From: Progne subis subis
Taxonomy: Eukaryota; Chordata; Aves; Passeriformes; Hirundinidae
Length of the DNA: 64,000 bases
Direction: 5' to 3'
Assembly: GCA_022316685.1 (NCBI GenBank)
Contig: JAKJHU010000030.1
Coordinates: 13,839,360-13,903,359 of the forward strand
Below the pieces are notes generated by a model, which made no database searches, was not told where the DNA came from, and saw only the letters and a list, made by a program, of their open reading frames with translations. Shown piece by piece: positions 22,373-35,600 of this stretch. The translations under genes and the position numbers were made by a program. Position 1 is the first letter of the stretch; every line of letters begins with the position of its first letter.

Positions 22373-24154
22373 AGGTGTTTCAGGAGTGTTAGGAGTGCCA
22401 TAGCAAGGTTCAGATAATGTAGCTAAGTTGGTGAAGGTCAAGCCTGGGGCCTCAGTGATAAGGGATGAAAAGCAGATATATGGAAAGTCTGAAGGACCTA
22501 AAAAAAGAAGATTGAGGAGAACATGGCATGCTTCTTTTATGTTAATGTTGCTATAGGGAGAACAGGAAACCATTGTGTGCCATGGTCAGTAGGGGAGAGA
22601 ATATGTCTGTTCATAACCAAAAGCTTTATATTGGAAAAATCTTTACCTATATAAGGGCTCTGAAACACTGGCAAGTTATGTGTGAAAAACCTTTCACTGA
22701 ATGTTTTCAAGAACAGGCAGACGACCCTCTACTGTGGAGGATTTTCTGTGCTTGATCCTGCCTCAGTGTAGGTTATTGGGCTACAGTTTTTGGTGTGTGT
22801 TTCTTTTTAGCTACAAAGTTCTGTAATGTACACTCTCCTTGCACAATCTGGGAGAAATTAGAGTTGAGTCCAAACAATCAGGCTGGGACTGATACTCATG
22901 TCTAGATGAAACAACCCAAATATGAAGGCGGAAATTCAACTAAGTTGCTACTATTAAAAAAGGACTATAAATAAATTGCTTAGAGTTTGAGACAGTCGCA
23001 TTACTGTGGGAAACCATGAAAGAAGGGTTACTTTTAACTTTCCTGTTGGCTTTTCTATGGCAGTTGATCTGGTGATTTATTGAAACACATTTGTAATGAT
23101 TTCACTAATATACATGACATGATGAAAAATGCCACATTTAATGAGTTTTATGTGATTCATAAGAAACTGCAGAGAGTAAAAGCCTGATGACATTTTTAAA
23201 TTCTACAGGACAGGAAAAAAAATAATTTTAAAAGCACGAAACTAAATTCAGAGAAGTGTTCCCTCTTTAATTTGCCATTAAATCCAGGGAGAAGTGAAAA
23301 TTTTAAAAGGTTCCCTAATTAAATGCTAGTCTATTGAGTCAATACTACAAGGAACTGAAAGTCAGTTGGGATAAAACAAAACCATGTAACTACCTGGAAT
23401 CTGCTATTCACTCTCTTTTGGTCTTTGCCAAATATGCTTTTGCATAAAATTACTTCTCACATAAACAAAAAATATTATAACAGAAATTAATAAAGTCAGC
23501 AAATGTAACATTCTCTTTCTGGAATGTCATAAGCCATAAGAGGCATTTAATTTAAATTCTAAGAGCCAGTTACAGTCATTTAAAAAACAGAAATATTTTT
23601 TCCTTTGCACTCAGAGTCTTTCCCCATTTTGGTCCAAGCTATAAGTCTACCCAACTAACTCAGCTAATTGCCCAGCCATTTGCTCATCTCCATTAAAATG
23701 GCTCAATACTCAGATACAAACAGATAACAAATGGGTAACTCTTTTAACGTTTGGAGGTTGTTTTTGTTTTTTTTTTCTTTACATGCTGAAGAATGGGCTT
23801 TTGAACTTTTCCAAGTGAGAAGAAAAAAAGCTTGAATCTCTAGTGACTATAGCTTTAATTCAAATCTGGATCTCCCATTAAGGTCATCTCTGTAGTGGTT
23901 TGAAGTTTTCCTTTTCGTTAACCTCTGCATTGAACTGAATATTCCTCAGATTCCCTAATTAGTTACAGTTGGAGCTTTAGAGACTTTCAAGACTTTCCTC
24001 TTTGAGAAAGGAAGAAAAAGGTTCAAACAATGGTCAGGAAGCCCTAAAACCTCTTATCTCTCAGCAGTTCGATTAGACAAGAAGAGTACTCTCTTGATGG
24101 ATTGAAAGTGCTCTGTACCAGATAAGAACAGGAAAGATAAGAACATTAGTAGTG
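22373..24154. other. Unannotated sequence
   Basis: AT-rich and without a recognised gene or repeat. Confidence 0.45.
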
Positions 24155-24278
24155 TTTGGTGGGGGTTTTTTTTTTTTTTGGTTTTTTTTTTTTTTTTTTT
24201 TTTTTGTTTGCTTGTGGTTTTCTTTTGGTTTTTTTTTTTGTTTGTTTTTTTGGGTTTTTTTGTTTTGTTTTTTTTTTC
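24155..24278. repeat. T/G-rich low-complexity tract
   Basis: Long T runs are broken by GGGGG, GGTT, TGGG and GTTTG. It is the complement of the A/C tracts elsewhere in the window and the only one with the G-rich strand on plus. Confidence 0.9.
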
Positions 24279-24375
24279 AGAAGAAAGGACTGCTTTCCTT
24301 TTAAGCACTATCTTTTCTTCATTCAGTTACACATTGCAGGAAAAACAGAACGTGTTTGCATTTAATATTTATGAT

Positions 24376-24418
24376 TGTGCCTCAATGTGCCTCAATGATT
24401 ACTCATTGTGCCTCAATT
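24376..24418. repeat. Three direct copies of TGTGCCTCAAT
   Basis: The 11-mer starts at 24376 or 24377, again 10 bases later (overlapping by sharing its ends), and once more near 24407. It is a small local duplication with no evident function. Confidence 0.6.
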
Positions 24419-27400
24419 CTTTAACAGACGCAACATAACGATATAAGATTAAATAATTGTCAAAGCAGTCAAAGCTTACTAAGTGCCTTATTGTTGCGCA
24501 GCCTTAGTGATGCTGCAAAAGAAGGTAGAAAAGGTGATGGTATAGAAATAAACAAAAAATTACAGTTGTCCAATGAATTCACATTTAGATAGCAATAAAA
24601 AGTAAATATAGGTGTGAGAAAGACACTGGCTGCCCTGGAAGATTGTTGTGTAATCATTCTATTTATTTTTCTCCATTCAGTGGGTTGGTTGCTGCTTTTC
24701 TGCCAGTTGCTTTCCATTAATGACTTTGGTTCTGAAAGGCCTTAGAAGGAAATTGTTTACAGATATTTTCCTTTGCTCTGACAGAAATATGAAGCCATTT
24801 TCAATCAGCTTCCTCCTGTTTTGCATTTGTGGCTCAGCCATTTCCCCATTTAAGTCAATCAGGACCTAGCCATTCACTTAAACTGGAGCAGATGAAGTTC
24901 TTTACCTAGCAGTGGCTAAAGAGCCAGGGAGATGAATGTTTTCCATAAGCAAAAGGATATTTTAATAGCTCAGCTTTTTTTCTAGTTGATTTCACTAGGT
25001 TTTTCAGTGCCAATATAGAGAAAGAGACCTTACAGTCCTCCTTTTAAGGACCCTCAGGGCATCACTTGTTCTCAGGTGGCCTTTGCATTAAACAGTTCCA
25101 CTCAACAATTTTCCTAAGACCTCACAGTCATAATCCAATGTATATAATTTAAAAGGCACAGAAAGCTTTTAGCTGTATTTTGTTTTGTTTTGGTTTTTTT
25201 CTGGTCATTGTTTAAGAGCTACTCTCTAGAGACCTCATAGTTTTTATGGGAACCTATTTATCATTACATGATGTTAATTCAAATTTTTCATTGAACCGAC
25301 ATACTTCTTGCCTCTACATTTATAATTGCACAGATTTATGATGCTGTGAAGTTCAGAAATTTGGGCAATCTGGAGCAGATTATGTTTGGGCCAAAGCAGC
25401 AGATTGCAGCCATCCTTTCTAGTACCTTTCCTATAACTTCACGCGATCTAACTGAAATAGATGAGGTGGTCTGGGATCCATAATATCAAACTATTTACAC
25501 ATGAACAAAGTTAACTTGAGAACTCAGAAAGATTTAGAGGAAGTGGACTAAACTGTAAGTTTCATTCTATAATCACATCTTAATTACATTTCACTTATCA
25601 GCTACTGCTGGTTTTTGATGAATCCCATGGAGCAGCTGGTTTGCATGCATGCCTTTCTTGCTTGCAGAAAAGTAAAGAAATCATCAAAACTTTTCAGGAG
25701 AAATCTGGCTCTAATGGGAAAGACAACAGTCAATGGCAAGACTCCCCTATGCTTCAGCAGGGTGAAGTCTTTGTGCTGTGATGCTGCCCACAGGCAGTTA
25801 CAACAACAAAACAGAAAAAATGCTTTGCCTGTTGAGACATGGGGGGAAAGAAGTTGGAGATGATTTCTGTAGGGTGGTGGAAGATAAGTGACAGTAATGA
25901 AGATGGGGAGGCAAAAGAGCTAAAGAAAAGGAGGAGGCAAAGCATGGAGCAGAGGCAACAGGACTGCTGTGAGAGGAGACAGGGGTGTGGAAAATTGAGA
26001 CTGAAACTGAAATAAGTGGAGTTGCTTTTCAGATCAAAGAAGGCAGTATATTTTCAATTGGTTCCTTCAAGGAAATTACTGTGGTGGGAGAACTGAGAGG
26101 GTTAAAAGCCTTCAGACAGACAACAGGCATAAAATCTTACACTGTATTTAGGTCCAAATCAGTCCTGCCAGAACAGTTCATCTCACCTCTGGATTGTTCC
26201 CAAGGAACTTTTTCCTTCATGACTCTCACAGGTGGACTGGGGTTGTACCACAAGGCAATTGGATAAAAAAGTACAATCCATAGGACACTGTCTCAGGACT
26301 TCTTTCCTTAGGACCTCACAGCCTATGACACATGGTCCATCATGTCCTGTACCAAAATGTTGGCTTCTCATACAGAGGTGAGAGCAGAGTGGAACTGAGG
26401 GCCCAGATGTCTGTAAGAAAGAACACCTGCATGTAATGAGTGAAATAGATGATCTCTGACTGTATGAGAGAAGATGTGGTTCTCTGCATGCTGCTGTGAA
26501 GCTTCCTGCAGCAGCAACAAATATCACAGCACTGCACTGGTCTTTGAAGTCAGGCATTTAAGTTGTGACTGTCCTGTTGAGTGACCCATACTTGGGACTA
26601 TCCTTGGGCATTGAGGGCAGCTGTTGTGCAATGACTTGCACATGCACTTTTCTATCTTCCAAACCTGCAGATGGACTGCAAAAACCTGCAAAAGGCAGAC
26701 AAAGAGATTCTATTGACTACCAAAACCCAGACTTGGTCAGCAGTGCTCCTGGACGAGTTAGCTCCTCTGATTGTTTCTCACCTTGGGAAAAGCTAATTAG
26801 TCAGCTCAAAACCTTGCCAGAAACTAGTCTACTGGCTGAACAGCACAGATGCATGAATCATTAAAACTGAGAACATTGTTTTGTGCATTATAAAAACATT
26901 AATGCTGGGTTTTTTTATTAGTTACTCATATTGATTACTCCGAGAAGTATCATTCCTTCTTAAAAAAATATCTCAGGTTATTTCAAGTATTGTAACTCCA
27001 GTAGCAATAGGAATCTGGACATTTTTTTGCATCTCAGGGTGTAGTGATCCCACATCACAGTGTGAAAAACAAGCATATTTCCAAAGGCCATGGAGGGAAT
27101 TTTATGAGTCAAGTTCTCCAAACCTGGACCCAAGGCTGTAGAGCTCCCCACAGACATACTCTTTATTAAAGCCATCAGAAGGCATGTGCTCTTGGATCTG
27201 TGTTTAGTAGCATAGACCAGGTCACCAGGATGCAGCAATCAGCTTGGAAACTGGCTTCAGGAACAGAGAGGTTCCTCATCATTTCCATCGGGTGCCAGAG
27301 AAATCCCTGGTTTAGCATGGCCCCGTTCTCACAGCTGGAGAGCTGGCAATTGCCTTCCTTCCTTGGCTGCTGTCCAACATTGAGTCAGATGGGGGACTAA

Positions 27401-29642
27401 GAAATACCACTTCACATGCACTCCTGTTGCTGCCTTTCCATTCACAAATGTAAAAACATCCTTGATTTTTTCTGACAAAAATGTAAACAAGGAGACTAGC
27501 TGGCCCAGGGGATCTGTAATAGGATATAGAGCCTTTCACCTCTGTCTTATGAACAGAACATCATACCCCTCTGATGCACGTTTTATGGCTTGTGAGAAGA
27601 GAGCTGGTGGTCTGAGCCTCAGTGTCGTGTGTCTGCTTCAGGAAACAACACGATTTGGGACTGATTAGCCTCTTTGTCAGCAGCCCCCACAGAGGGGCTG
27701 GTGACGAGCTTGTACCTCCTGTGCAGACATAAAACACGCTGATTGTACAGGGGGAACTGGTCTCAGTGATGCTGATCTTGCTTTTGTCCCCTGACTAGCA
27801 GCCAGTTTTTAGCCATCTGTAGGAAAGCTAATCATGAGCATGAATTTACTTACAAGACAATAATGAAAGCACTGTAAATTATACATATGCATTTTTGGTG
27901 ACTCAGATATGCAATGCTGTATCTGGCAATGTTGTTTTGGTGAGTAAAGAAGGAGCCTTAACGAAATGGATGCCAAAATCTGACATTACATCACCTGGCT
28001 CTGGACAGTCCTTCAGTGCCTCTGACTGCAGCACTTGTGGACCTGCTGACTGCCTGTGCACCCTGGTGAGGGAATCCAGCCTGCCTTGTGCTCACATCTC
28101 TGCAACAGGAAGGATGTGTGTCTAACCTTTGCAAACAGCAGAGCCAGGCCCTTCCACATTGACCAGAAGGAATACCTCCAGCCTTGGCATTTCTGGTTGA
28201 GGGCTCTGAGGCTTAATCCATCAGCTAAGGTTGTATCGATCACCTGTGAAGGGAAATTCCCAAACTTAGCAATATTAGTAGGTTTTGTGGGAGCTCTTTG
28301 CTTACAGCTGATAAGTGCAGGAATAATATCTGCAAAACACTTCTCTTTGTGTTATTCTGTTAAAACACAGTCCTCGCATTCCTGTTGATGCACCAGTGTC
28401 TGGGAATACTCCTGAGTTCTGCCCTGCCTTCAGAATGCCTCCAACTTGGGTGCAGCTGAGCTGAATTTGGTTGGATTCTGGGATGTTGTACAAGTAAATA
28501 TCTAAATTTAAACTGGATATGTGACTGGTTATTTATAGCTAGGTTTATCCACACTGGGCTCTTAGAGCCTCTTGACATAGGCAATGCAATAAATTAGGGT
28601 CAGGTGTATTTCTGCAGGCAGTTTTCACTAATAATAGGGGTCTCCTTACCTCCAAACAATCAAGTAGAAAAGAATTGTAACAGAAAATATTTGGACACAA
28701 ATTTCCAATAGCTTCCATTAGCTGTGGTGGTGGGTCAGGCTGTTGCAGCTCCTTTGCTGCTCAGCTCTGCTCTCCTGTCAGATGCTGCTGCCTTGAGGAG
28801 AGGCATCATCTACTTCAGCACAGGATCTGATGGCTTAGCTCCAAACCACCTCCTGCAGAAGTTCAAACTGAGCTGTCAGGGTTGAACGAGCTCAAGAGGA
28901 GAGTGGAATAATATCTTGAGCTATATCATCTGTTCACTAAATTAATTTATCTAGACCCTGAATTCAGAAGAAACCCAAAGAAAAGCATTGTGCTAAGAAG
29001 GAAGCAAAAATAAACAGACTATTCTAAATCTAGGAATGCAGCTCTTCTTTGGATCCAATTCCAACATTCTCCAATTATTCCCCTCCCTTTTTCCCCATTC
29101 ATGGCACTAATTTGCCCTCATTTATCCAGAAATCAGGTCTTCTGTTGTGTTAAATGCAAGAAAACAAACAGCAAAGATGACACAGGATTGGGCAAAGTAA
29201 TGTGCACAAGTAGGTGAGACTTTTCATCAAGCCTAGAAAGAAGTGGGTAATAAAAATGTCTGACATAGGAATATTCAGATTGTGGGTCTTCAGTCACAGC
29301 ACACAGCTGTCTTCTGATTTTACTTGTGGGTGTGAGCACTGAGTGGGTATGTTACATAATTTCTGGGGAACCAAAGGCACTGGTAAAGTAAAAGTCAGCT
29401 AACCATCCCCTCATATAATCTGATTGAACCAAATTCTTCTGAAACCTTGAAATAGTGTAGCCAAAGGATCTACGAAGGCATCAGCATCCTCTCTGTAGGA
29501 TCCACAAGTACTGTTTTCCCCTATCAGACGGAAGAAGACAACACATAACACTGAGAAAAGCACTCACTGGGCTGCCAAATGTCTGACTGGGAACATGGGA
29601 TGTCAAAACTCCCTAAAAATCCCAGTCCTCTAGAGATTTCAA
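24419..29642. other. Unannotated sequence
   Basis: I find no gene. Frames up to 124 codons (26183-26557 minus) lack recognisable features. Confidence 0.45.
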
Positions 29643-29663
29643 TTTTTTTTTTTTTTTTTTTTT
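29643..29663. repeat. Poly(T) run
   Basis: An uninterrupted T tract of 21 bases with no adjacent element that I recognise. Confidence 0.9.
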
Positions 29664-32600
29664 GATAAGTCATTCAAGTCAATTCAATTCCTAACCATCT
29701 GCTTCTCTTAATAACCCTGATATTCATTGCCCTCACATTTATTTAATCTAAGCTCTTTCTTGTTGATATTCTGCCCACACTGCAGATTTCAGGAACTTGG
29801 TTTAAGCAAATAAAATAAATATTTGTTGATAATTTAATTACAGTAAGAAAAAACAGCATTCTTGATAATTTTTGGGAAAGCAAAAAGGCCAGAAGGATTA
29901 GATCTGAGAAAATTCTTAAGAAGCCAAGTCCAAGATACATTTCAGTGGTCACTTAATGCATGGCAATGCTTAAGACTCACCTAGACTTCCCTGTTCAGTT
30001 TGAATGTGGAGTATTTCATCCCAAACACTCTGAGAAAGAACTTCCTCTTTTTCTAAGCCCCCAAGTTCTGTGTTTTGGTTTGCAACAGGGCACAAATCCT
30101 ACTGAAAAGCATAGGGGACTTGACCCAGCCACATGGTTTGGGTACTTTCTTAAAGGCAAAGCCATGAATTTGAGTCCCATCAGCCAAAACTACTTAATGT
30201 GCCAGCGGCCCACTGACACAACTGAGATACAAAAAGTAGATGTAATGCCAAGACTGGAAATTTCCTTGTCACACCACCTCAGACTTGGTGAGAGAACCAC
30301 CTCAGCTGGTTCAGTGGCCAGCCTTGATTTCTAGAAAGGGTTGAGGATTCAATCCTGCTTTTTGCATAGTATTTCATGCTCAATGTGTATAGATGCTGGT
30401 TGAACCTTATTCTGCTGAAGTATCTCTGTGCTGAAGGGCACTGAAGATGCATTCAAGGGAAATGGTTTATGATGTTATGGTTCTCTGTCACTACTGCTCC
30501 TCCTCTAAGGCACTGCTTAGTGAACAAATCAAAGCTGAAAAAAACCAGTGTCTTCTCTGGCCTCAGCCATTTCAGTGAAAATTGTTTTATCTATTTGAAT
30601 GTACCTTTCTGTCACAGGAATGGGTTATTAACTCCAGGAATGGGGTAGAGTGGAGGACTCATTCTAAAATTGCAGTGGATGGATTTGTTAACCTGTTCCT
30701 TATCTCTTCCATGGTCTCTTCAAGTTTAGTCTCTGACAGCCCTATGCCTAAGTTTAATATTGTAGTTTCTGCTTTGCTACTGCTTACAGCAAGATCAGAT
30801 AATCCCAAATGTACTCCTTAATATTTCATCATCAAAATTTTCCACTAACACAGAAGACAAGATAAGCACCATCTCTAAATTACTTGAAATGCTAGAAGAG
30901 GACATAAAAAACATTTATTCTTCTTCCCAAAAAACCCTGCAAATGTGTCTGATCTTAGCTTTGTTGGGCTCCAGTTAGCAAGTTTCCCCTGTGTCTCTTT
31001 ACTTGCCTCTTCAGTGTATGCTGTCAATAACTCCAAGTCAAGACAGAAATCCGTTCACTGCAACCAACAAAGATCAATGTCTGGCAAATCAGCATCAAAT
31101 GCCTGAGTTGGGGGCCATAGCCATGAGACCAGAATATCCTGCAAAACCCAGAGAGACTGGACACACAAATCTATACCTTGCAATACAGATTTTCTCTTGT
31201 ACAGCTTGGCGTGTCACAATAGTCACGATCTCCTTCTGCTCTTAGGGAGATGTGAAAGTTCACTTTATTTAAGCATTCATGAGTTTTGAGGTGCTAATTG
31301 ATAGCCTGGAGTGCTTTGAGCCCTCTGTGTTTTTGCCACCCATCTGTTTTGCCTCCTGTTTGTTAACACAGCTGGTGAAACTCATCTGCAGGAACCCACT
31401 TTATCCCAGGGTTCTTTAAAATCTAATCCCAACCTCTGAATGTCCAATTAAACCAATCAAAAACAATTAGAGAGTGTGCAATTAAAGCAATCAATGCTGC
31501 AGAGCAGCCTTTGGGAAGGCAATGCCAACTGGTGTGCTTTTGCCCACACACTGATTTATTAGGTTATACAGTGATGATAAGATAAAATTGCAATGAACCT
31601 GGTGGGGAACCTGCAGGTCATGATCTCTACATTATCACTGGATTTCTCTGATCTGTATCATGAGGGCTTAATGGAAACTGTTGTTTTTTAAAACAATACC
31701 TTTTGTTCTCAGTTAATGTACTTCTTGTTGTCTTTGGAGAGCAATCTAAACAGTCACAGCCACTGATGATAAGTGTTGACAAGGTGATAATCAGTTTGCT
31801 TGCCTTATATTCCCTACAGGAACAGATGGATTAAAAAAATTTTAAGAGTGTTATAAATTACAGGAGAGTAATAATGACAGTTCAATTGTTTGTGATGAGA
31901 GATAAGGTTAGTAAGGGGAAATATTTTTTTTCCAGATTAACTGGCACACTTGCAAAAAACAGAGAACTTTTCTGTCTCACACCTTTGTACCATATCTTGT
32001 CCATTTCTCTTCTGCTGGGAGCACAGAATCTTTTCTTTGTTCCCTCTAAAATCTCAAATAGGGACATGAAATTATCAGGAAAAAGACTGAAGTCCTTGCA
32101 GGACTCCGTGTGCATCCCGGAGTTAGGTGTGTTTCCTCTGCCCCGCGTGTGAGAGGTGTGTTAGAAAGTGGTTGGGGACAGGGACCCTGTGAGCCACAGA
32201 AGAGCCTGAGAAAATCAGCCATGGACAATCTGTGGTCAAGTGCTAGAAACAGGAGAAACTTTTTTCTGTCTGTGATGAGTGTTTTGAACCTCCTGACAAT
32301 GAGACAATCCCTCCCAGGTTGCAAAATCTGTTGTAGCCGTAAGTTTGGTTTTCTCCAGGAGGATTTGTTACTCTCGCTATTTCACACGGCCATTTCATAG
32401 AAATGAAACCCAAAGAAACTGTGTTTATAGGTACAGTTCTGTATATGAACAGGACTGAATTTCCTGTGACTACAGCTCAAACACCTGTACTTCACTGGAT
32501 TATGCTCAGGCCCAGCACATCGAGTCAGTATAATCAGGACATGTAGAGCTACTTGACACATCCTAAAGAAGATGTTTCACTGGGGCTATGAAGGCTGACA

Positions 32601-35600
32601 CCCTAAATCATCTCTTTCATGGGTCAAACTTTTTACTGTACATCACCTTTCCTCACACCGGGTCATATCACATCCTTAATCACATTTCTTGCCCTCACTC
32701 TAGCTTTTCCATTTTTTCCAGATTATTCCTGGATATTGGGTTTCAGTGACTTTTATTATGACCTTACTTCAGAAGACAATCATATGTCTGCCTAGCTCCC
32801 CTCTTATTTTTTTTTTAGGTCAATACACTGATGCAGAGAAGGTGTATAATAACTCCTATCAGTTGTACTGGACAGAAGTGTTTGGTATTCAAATTCAGCA
32901 ACATGAGCTGGAAACCCCTCACATAAAATTTTCTAAAGATCTCTGGACTCCTTACAACATGGTGGTGTCACTCACAGTTTATGATGTAGCTGTGTAAGAC
33001 CTGCACGTTTTCATAGTCCTGACAGAATATTAGTTGTACAGTGAGGTTTGCAGTAACAAAGACCTCCTTCAATAGAAGGAAGAGCATAATTTTAGTGTTT
33101 CTAGGCAGAAAAATGGCTTTTGTAAGGTGAATTAGACCAAAGCACTGTAATCTTTTAGAAAAAGGAAATTTAGGTGACTCAGGAAGAAAGTAATTCCCTA
33201 GGCTGCCTTCCATTATTTCTTATAAATTCTCAGTTCAAATTTAGCCCTGGAGCAGAAGGATGGATTAAATGGCTTCCTGAGATGCCTTTACATGTATTTC
33301 CTGTTATGACTTTTCAGAGCTTATGAGAAATGAAGGTAGAATGAAAAGAACATTCCCCATAGTTGTTCTTCCAGACAGTCCCTGAAATGTGTTTTTCCAT
33401 TGAACTATTAGTTTCTACGTGAAGAACTAGTAGACTTGGTACACGTGATGATTTAATAATAATACTACGAAAAACTTCTATTGAAAAACAAATAATAATC
33501 ACAGAGAAAGCCTGAATTGCAGAACCAATTAATTTTTTATTGGAACAATAAAAAAAGTCATAGTAATATAATGTGCTAATCTAATTATTTTGCTATATAA
33601 TAATGTGCAGCAACTTGCACTGTTCATGTGAAAAATGCATAACGGTATTGAGCGATGTTCCTGGTACAGACATAATGGCAGTGTACCTACTAAAGAAATT
33701 AACTAAAGAAACCACCTTCTTTTCAGAAACATCTGAGTTGACAGGAAGCCATGAAACTAAACATACAACTTGACAGCAGCAGTGGTTTTCTACCAGTGAC
33801 AATAATGAAGAATTGGAAGAGAATGCTTGGGGAATAAAGGAGGGGATTGCTACCAGGGAGGAGGAATATATGTGAGAAAGTACATCTTGCACAGAAGAGT
33901 GGGCTTCTTTGAACCCAGTTGGAAGCATTTCCTGTGATGGCAGCTCAGCCTCCCACTCTTCTTTTCTTATCTCCAAACTATGATATCTGTGAGGCTTCTT
34001 CGTCTGGAAAACCTAACTGCAAAAGTTGCAGGAAAATCTGGTTTGTTGAAGTCTGCTGTTGGATGTTAGACCATCAGCACAGAGGACATGGTCTCAGGCT
34101 CCCATGGAACCTCCAGTGAGCCTCCAGCAGCTCTTCGTGTGAGGGAACATCATCAGCCAAGGGGAGACAAAGTGGAAGCATGTTCAGTCTGTGTGCTTAA
34201 GCATCCTTGTAATTTATTTTCAGTGCTTGTGCTGACTCTGGCAGGCACAGGCAGGGACCCAGCCCCTGATGACGATGATGACAGTGGCTGTCTGCAATGG
34301 AGCCTGTTCCTGTCAGTGAGAAGTTGACTCTTCTGGGAGGAGCTTGCTATGATCCCTTATAGAGTTGATTACACTTGTAGGTGTCTCCAGCACAAGGGAG
34401 TAGATATCCTGAGACTGGCATCTGCCTCCTAACTTCAGGACGTTGGGTCACTTTGAAGGCCAAAAGGAGCAGAAAGATAAACCACTAATGGCTGCAGAAA
34501 TGGCATTACTTGTATGATAATGATAATAATTCCAGGCTGGGAGAGAGGCAAATCATTAGAGATACACATCCCATGTTGAGGAACAGTTTTCTATGGAAAA
34601 GGGAAGCTGTAGACTCTAGCTTTGGTGTGTGAGAATAGACCAATGTAGATCAGGAACACTGAAAAAAACCTCTAATATTACAGGACAATAGCTAGAAACA
34701 CAAAATATCCTGTTTTATTTATGTTATTGAAAGAATCTATCTGGAAAACTCCTTAAAAAGTTATGTGAGATAATGCAAATGGCATTTGGCCACCATGTCA
34801 AGAGCAGACACAAGGGTCCCATGTGGCTTCACACAACAGAATTTTTTCCCCACCAACCAAAAGAAAAACACTTCATTTGTGAGGTGCAAGGGAAGGAAAT
34901 AAAATATCTACAGGGTTGTGTTTAAAACAGGCAGTACATCTCAGAGGGAGAAAACCATAGCTGAGCTCTGTAGTGCCAGAAACCAGAGACCAACTAAATA
35001 AAAGCTGCTGCTGTCTGGATATATGTATATCTATTCCCGTTCTGGGCCTCCATCTGAGTACTGGGGAAATCCACAGGCAATGTCTGTCTGTGGTTTAAAC
35101 CTTGACCAGTATTCTCTGAGATGCTCTTTCTTTAGTAGCAGTAGAAATTCTTTTGAAGATTAGTCCAGTCAAGCTCTGCAGGACAGCTGAAAAGGGTATC
35201 AGGGCAGAAAGGCAGCAGAAATGCAAAACAGGATAGTTCATATGGGACATCCAGACTTTACATACTGCAGAATCTGATCTCCCAAGAGAGCCAGGAGCTG
35301 CTATGCAGGAGGGATCACTGGGATGGAGGAGACCCAGACTGATGATCTAAAGTCTTTGTACCCCTCCTCAATAGCACACACAGACTAGTGTTAGGCAAGG
35401 TGTACATGGAGCTTGTTTCTCCTTGCAACCCTACACCAGAAGCACGGCATCAGGTATGGAAAATAAGACTAGTGTAATTCACAGTGGGAGTGAATCTGGA
35501 CCCAGAGCCTGAACATCACAGGAGTTCAAAGGTGAGGGTTCTAGCTTGTCCATACCCAGAGGTTTAACCATGGCATGCCAGCTGATGAAGGTATGAGGAC

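Noticed and set aside
29960..30334. 124-codon plus-strand frame
   Set aside because: No recognisable family or exon-like boundary.
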